A stretch of 27,036 bases of DNA, taken from assembly GCA_031552355.1 (NCBI GenBank), contig JAVBMO010000009.1, forward strand, positions 1-27,036, in the 5' to 3' direction. The translations under genes and the position numbers were made by a program. The notes beneath the pieces were generated by a model. It saw only the letters and a program-made list of their open reading frames with translations, was not told the DNA's origin and ran no database searches. Shown here piece after piece: positions 25,503 to 27,036 of the stretch; the first letter of the stretch is position 1, and every line of letters starts with the position of its first letter. This DNA comes from JAVBMO01 sp031552355. Its GTDB lineage: Bacteria; Bacteroidota; Bacteroidia; Bacteroidales; P3.

Positions 25503-26135
25503 TTATTTTTGAGTTCCGATTCCACGTATAACGCCTTCTACAGGAATTGTTAATAGTATACCTGGATTTACTGTTATATTTCCGTTTAAATTAAGAGTAT
25601 AATCCATTTTATTATAACCGCTTAAAGCGCCTTTTCCCGTTACCTCTATTCTACCACCTAATGTTTCTAATATTGCACTAACATCTTGTCCGCCTGCTAT
25701 AGGCCCAAATGCCGAAGTTATATCAAGCCCCGTTTGTTTAGCAAGTTCCAACAATTGTTTGCCTGAAATATTGTCTTTAAACGTAATTGTATCTTTTGTA
25801 GAATTATACATTCCTTTTATCGACAGAGTTTGATTTTCCCATGTGGAATTTTCAGGTACTAAATAGATAGAATTTTTGAGGCCGCCTTCGTCTAATTTAA
25901 AAGTTCCTTTTGCATCTTTAACTTGAACCGTGGTGTCAATTGCTCCAAAAATTACATTTATTTGAGCATCTTTTATATCATTATTGTAATTTCCAACATA
26001 GGTTGTGTCTGTTTGTTCTGTATTTCCACCATTGTTATTTCCACCATCATCGGTACCTTCATTATCTTTTGAACATCCTGCAAAAAACAAACCTGCACTT
26101 GCAGCAATTGCCATCATTAAAAATAACTTTTTCAT
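25503..26135 (-). CDS. Predicted lipoprotein of unknown function
   Basis: A 210-residue lipoprotein. The N terminus (MKKLFLMMAIAASAG) is a signal peptide ending in a lipobox F18-A19-G20-C21, so Cys21 would be lipidated. It is followed by an acidic, Gly/Asn-rich linker (about 22-45), which in Bacteroidota often marks lipoproteins exported to the cell surface. The remaining 165 residues look like a beta-rich domain (YVGNYNND..., GKGALSGYNKMDYTLNLNG) that I do not recognise, though it is reminiscent of small Bacteroidales lipid-binding-like lipoproteins. The start at 26135 is preferred to the in-frame ATG at 26192, which would add 19 basic residues before the signal and would lie inside the -7 promoter box. 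It is followed by a strong terminator and is probably monocistronic. Confidence 0.75.
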   Translation of the reverse strand: MKKLFLMMAIAASAGLFFAGCSKDNEGTDDGGNNNGGNTEQTDTTYVGNYNNDIKDAQINVIFGAIDTTVQVKDAKGTFKLDEGGLKNSIYLVPENSTWENQTLSIKGMYNSTKDTITFKDNISGKQLLELAKQTGLDITSAFGPIAGGQDVSAILETLGGRIEVTGKGALSGYNKMDYTLNLNGNITVNPGILLTIPVEGVIRGIGTQK

Positions 26136-26189
26136 AAATTTTTGGATTTTAGTTTGTATTCTCTTTTTAAAGTTTCTATTAAAACGACG

Positions 26190-26219
26190 CAAATGTACAA
26201 ATATTTTTTCTCCTGCAAA
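26190..26219 (-). promoter_or_regulatory. Promoter of the lipoprotein gene
   Basis: On the minus strand: TTTG (26219-26216), 18-base spacer, TACATTTG (26197-26190), matching the Bacteroidota consensus. It places the transcript start about 45-50 bases before the ATG at 26135 and supports that start codon. Confidence 0.6.
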
Positions 26220-26352
26220 AAAATAAATTACATTTGCCTCAAAATCATTATGTATTGTCTTTTGTTATAGAAGACGAAATTTCGGTAAATAGGGTTGCCT
26301 CAACAAATTTTATTCTTTATCAAAATTTATTCGGCTTTGAACAAAAAATCAC

Positions 26353-26360
26353 TACATTTG
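26353..26360 (+). promoter_or_regulatory. Candidate uvrB -7 box
   Basis: TACATTTG, an exact TAnnTTTG match 28 bases before the uvrB ATG. The nearest TTTG upstream (26336-26339) is only 13 bases away, so the -33 element is unclear. Confidence 0.45.
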
Positions 26361-26388
26361 TACTTGAATGCATCAATTCCCTTTATTT

Positions 26389-27036
26389 ATGAATTTTGAA
26401 CTTACAGCTAACTTTCAACCCACTGGCGACCAACCTGAAGCTATACAACAATTAGTGGACGGATTTCGAACAGGACGAAATGCCCAAGTTTTATTGGGCG
26501 TTACCGGTTCAGGGAAAACTTTTACCATTGCCAATGTCATTCAGCAGCTTCAAAAACCGACTTTAATTTTCAGTCATAACAAAACGTTGGCTGCCCAACT
26601 TTATGGCGAATTCCGGCAATTTTTCCCAAAAAATGCGGTGGAATATTTTGTTTCCTATTACGATTATTACCAGCCGGAAGCCTATATTCCAAGTTCGAAC
26701 ACCTATATAGAAAAAGAATTGCAAATTAACGCCGAACTCGAAAAATTACGTCTTAGGGCAAGCTCAGCCTTGCTTTCGGGACGAAAAGATGTAATTGTGG
26801 TCAGTTCTGTTTCGTGCATTTATGGCATAGGAAATCCTGACGAGTTTGCCAAAGGTACCATCTATTTAAAAGTTGGGGATAAAATAAACCGGAAGGATTT
26901 TTTGTTGAGACTTGTGGATAGTCTCTACGCTCGCAATGAAATAGACTTTACCAATGGCCGTTTCCGCGTAAAAGGGGATGCTGTGGATATTTTCCCCGCT
27001 TCTGCCACAGATTTTTGTTATCGCGTTTATTTTTGG
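26389..27036 (+). CDS. uvrB: Excinuclease ABC subunit B, UvrB (3' end cut by window edge)
   Basis: The first 216 codons of UvrB, the damage-verifying helicase-like subunit of UvrABC nucleotide excision repair. Translating from the ATG at 26389 gives the family N terminus (FQPTGDQPEAIQQL), Walker A GVTGSGKT at residues 37-44, SHNKTLAAQLYGEF, the DNA-inserting beta-hairpin region YYDYYQPEAYIP, YIEKELQINAE, and the VVSSVSCIYGIGNP block. The frame is open to the last base, so most of the protein lies to the right. An in-frame ATG at 26368 would add seven residues but starts almost at the predicted transcript start, so 26389 is preferred. It is divergent from the lipoprotein gene. Confidence 0.96.
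   Translation, partial: MNFELTANFQPTGDQPEAIQQLVDGFRTGRNAQVLLGVTGSGKTFTIANVIQQLQKPTLIFSHNKTLAAQLYGEFRQFFPKNAVEYFVSYYDYYQPEAYIPSSNTYIEKELQINAELEKLRLRASSALLSGRKDVIVVSSVSCIYGIGNPDEFAKGTIYLKVGDKINRKDFLLRLVDSLYARNEIDFTNGRFRVKGDAVDIFPASATDFCYRVYFW

Noticed and set aside
26136..26192. Earlier ATG giving 19 basic residues to the lipoprotein
   Set aside because: It overlaps the -7 promoter box and would precede a proper lipoprotein signal.
26005..26226. A 73-residue plus-strand frame opposite the lipoprotein gene
   Set aside because: It is antisense to the signal peptide and linker region, and its composition mirrors that sequence.

Overview
The window is a stretch of chromosome from a member of the Bacteroidota, most likely Bacteroidales. 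Four things point there. Two secreted proteins end in a type IX secretion (T9SS) type A sorting domain. Several promoters carry the TAnnTTTG -7 box typical of this phylum. Genes generally lack clear Shine-Dalgarno sequences. Several families are common mainly in this phylum (putative porin of the Porin_10 type, DUF2520, DUF4269, BACON domains). No rRNA, tRNA, CRISPR array, IS element or integrase was seen. Both ends cut genes: nadB lacks its start and uvrB lacks its end.

Layout, left to right. (1) 1-1548: nadB, NAD biosynthesis. (2) 1694-4441: an ABC ATPase with an N-terminal extension, followed by an eight-helix membrane protein; probably one transporter of unknown substrate. (3) 4608-6119: a POT/PTR peptide transporter, closed by a strong hairpin terminator. 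(4) 6216-10603: a tightly packed run of gltX, a 60-residue basic protein, a zeta-toxin-like P-loop kinase, a DUF2520 Rossmann protein, a DUF4269 nucleotidyltransferase-like protein and a Sir2 deacylase. The small gene plus kinase look like a toxin-antitoxin-type pair. These two genes and the DUF4269 gene are visibly more AT-rich than the housekeeping genes around them. (5) 10743-13467: miaB, then an Omp85-type outer-membrane barrel, with two matched palindromes in the miaB leader. (6) 13713-15947: a class III aminotransferase and thioredoxin reductase. (7) 16005-19359: putative porin, trmH and truA in close succession, the last two overlapping. (8) 19455-25304, minus strand: an AT-rich two-gene unit encoding a secreted subtilisin-like protease and a large BNR/beta-propeller-like protein, both with T9SS signals, from a well-formed promoter. 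(9) 25503-26135, minus strand: a small lipoprotein, divergent from uvrB (26389 to the right edge).

Most of the window is ordinary core metabolism, tRNA modification (gltX, miaB, trmH, truA) and cell-envelope function. The less ordinary parts are the AT-rich genes inserted in the gltX unit, the palindrome pair before miaB, the orphan ABC pair and the T9SS protease/propeller unit. I see no sequence evidence strong enough to declare a wholly new system. The best candidates are listed as findings with the tests that would settle them.
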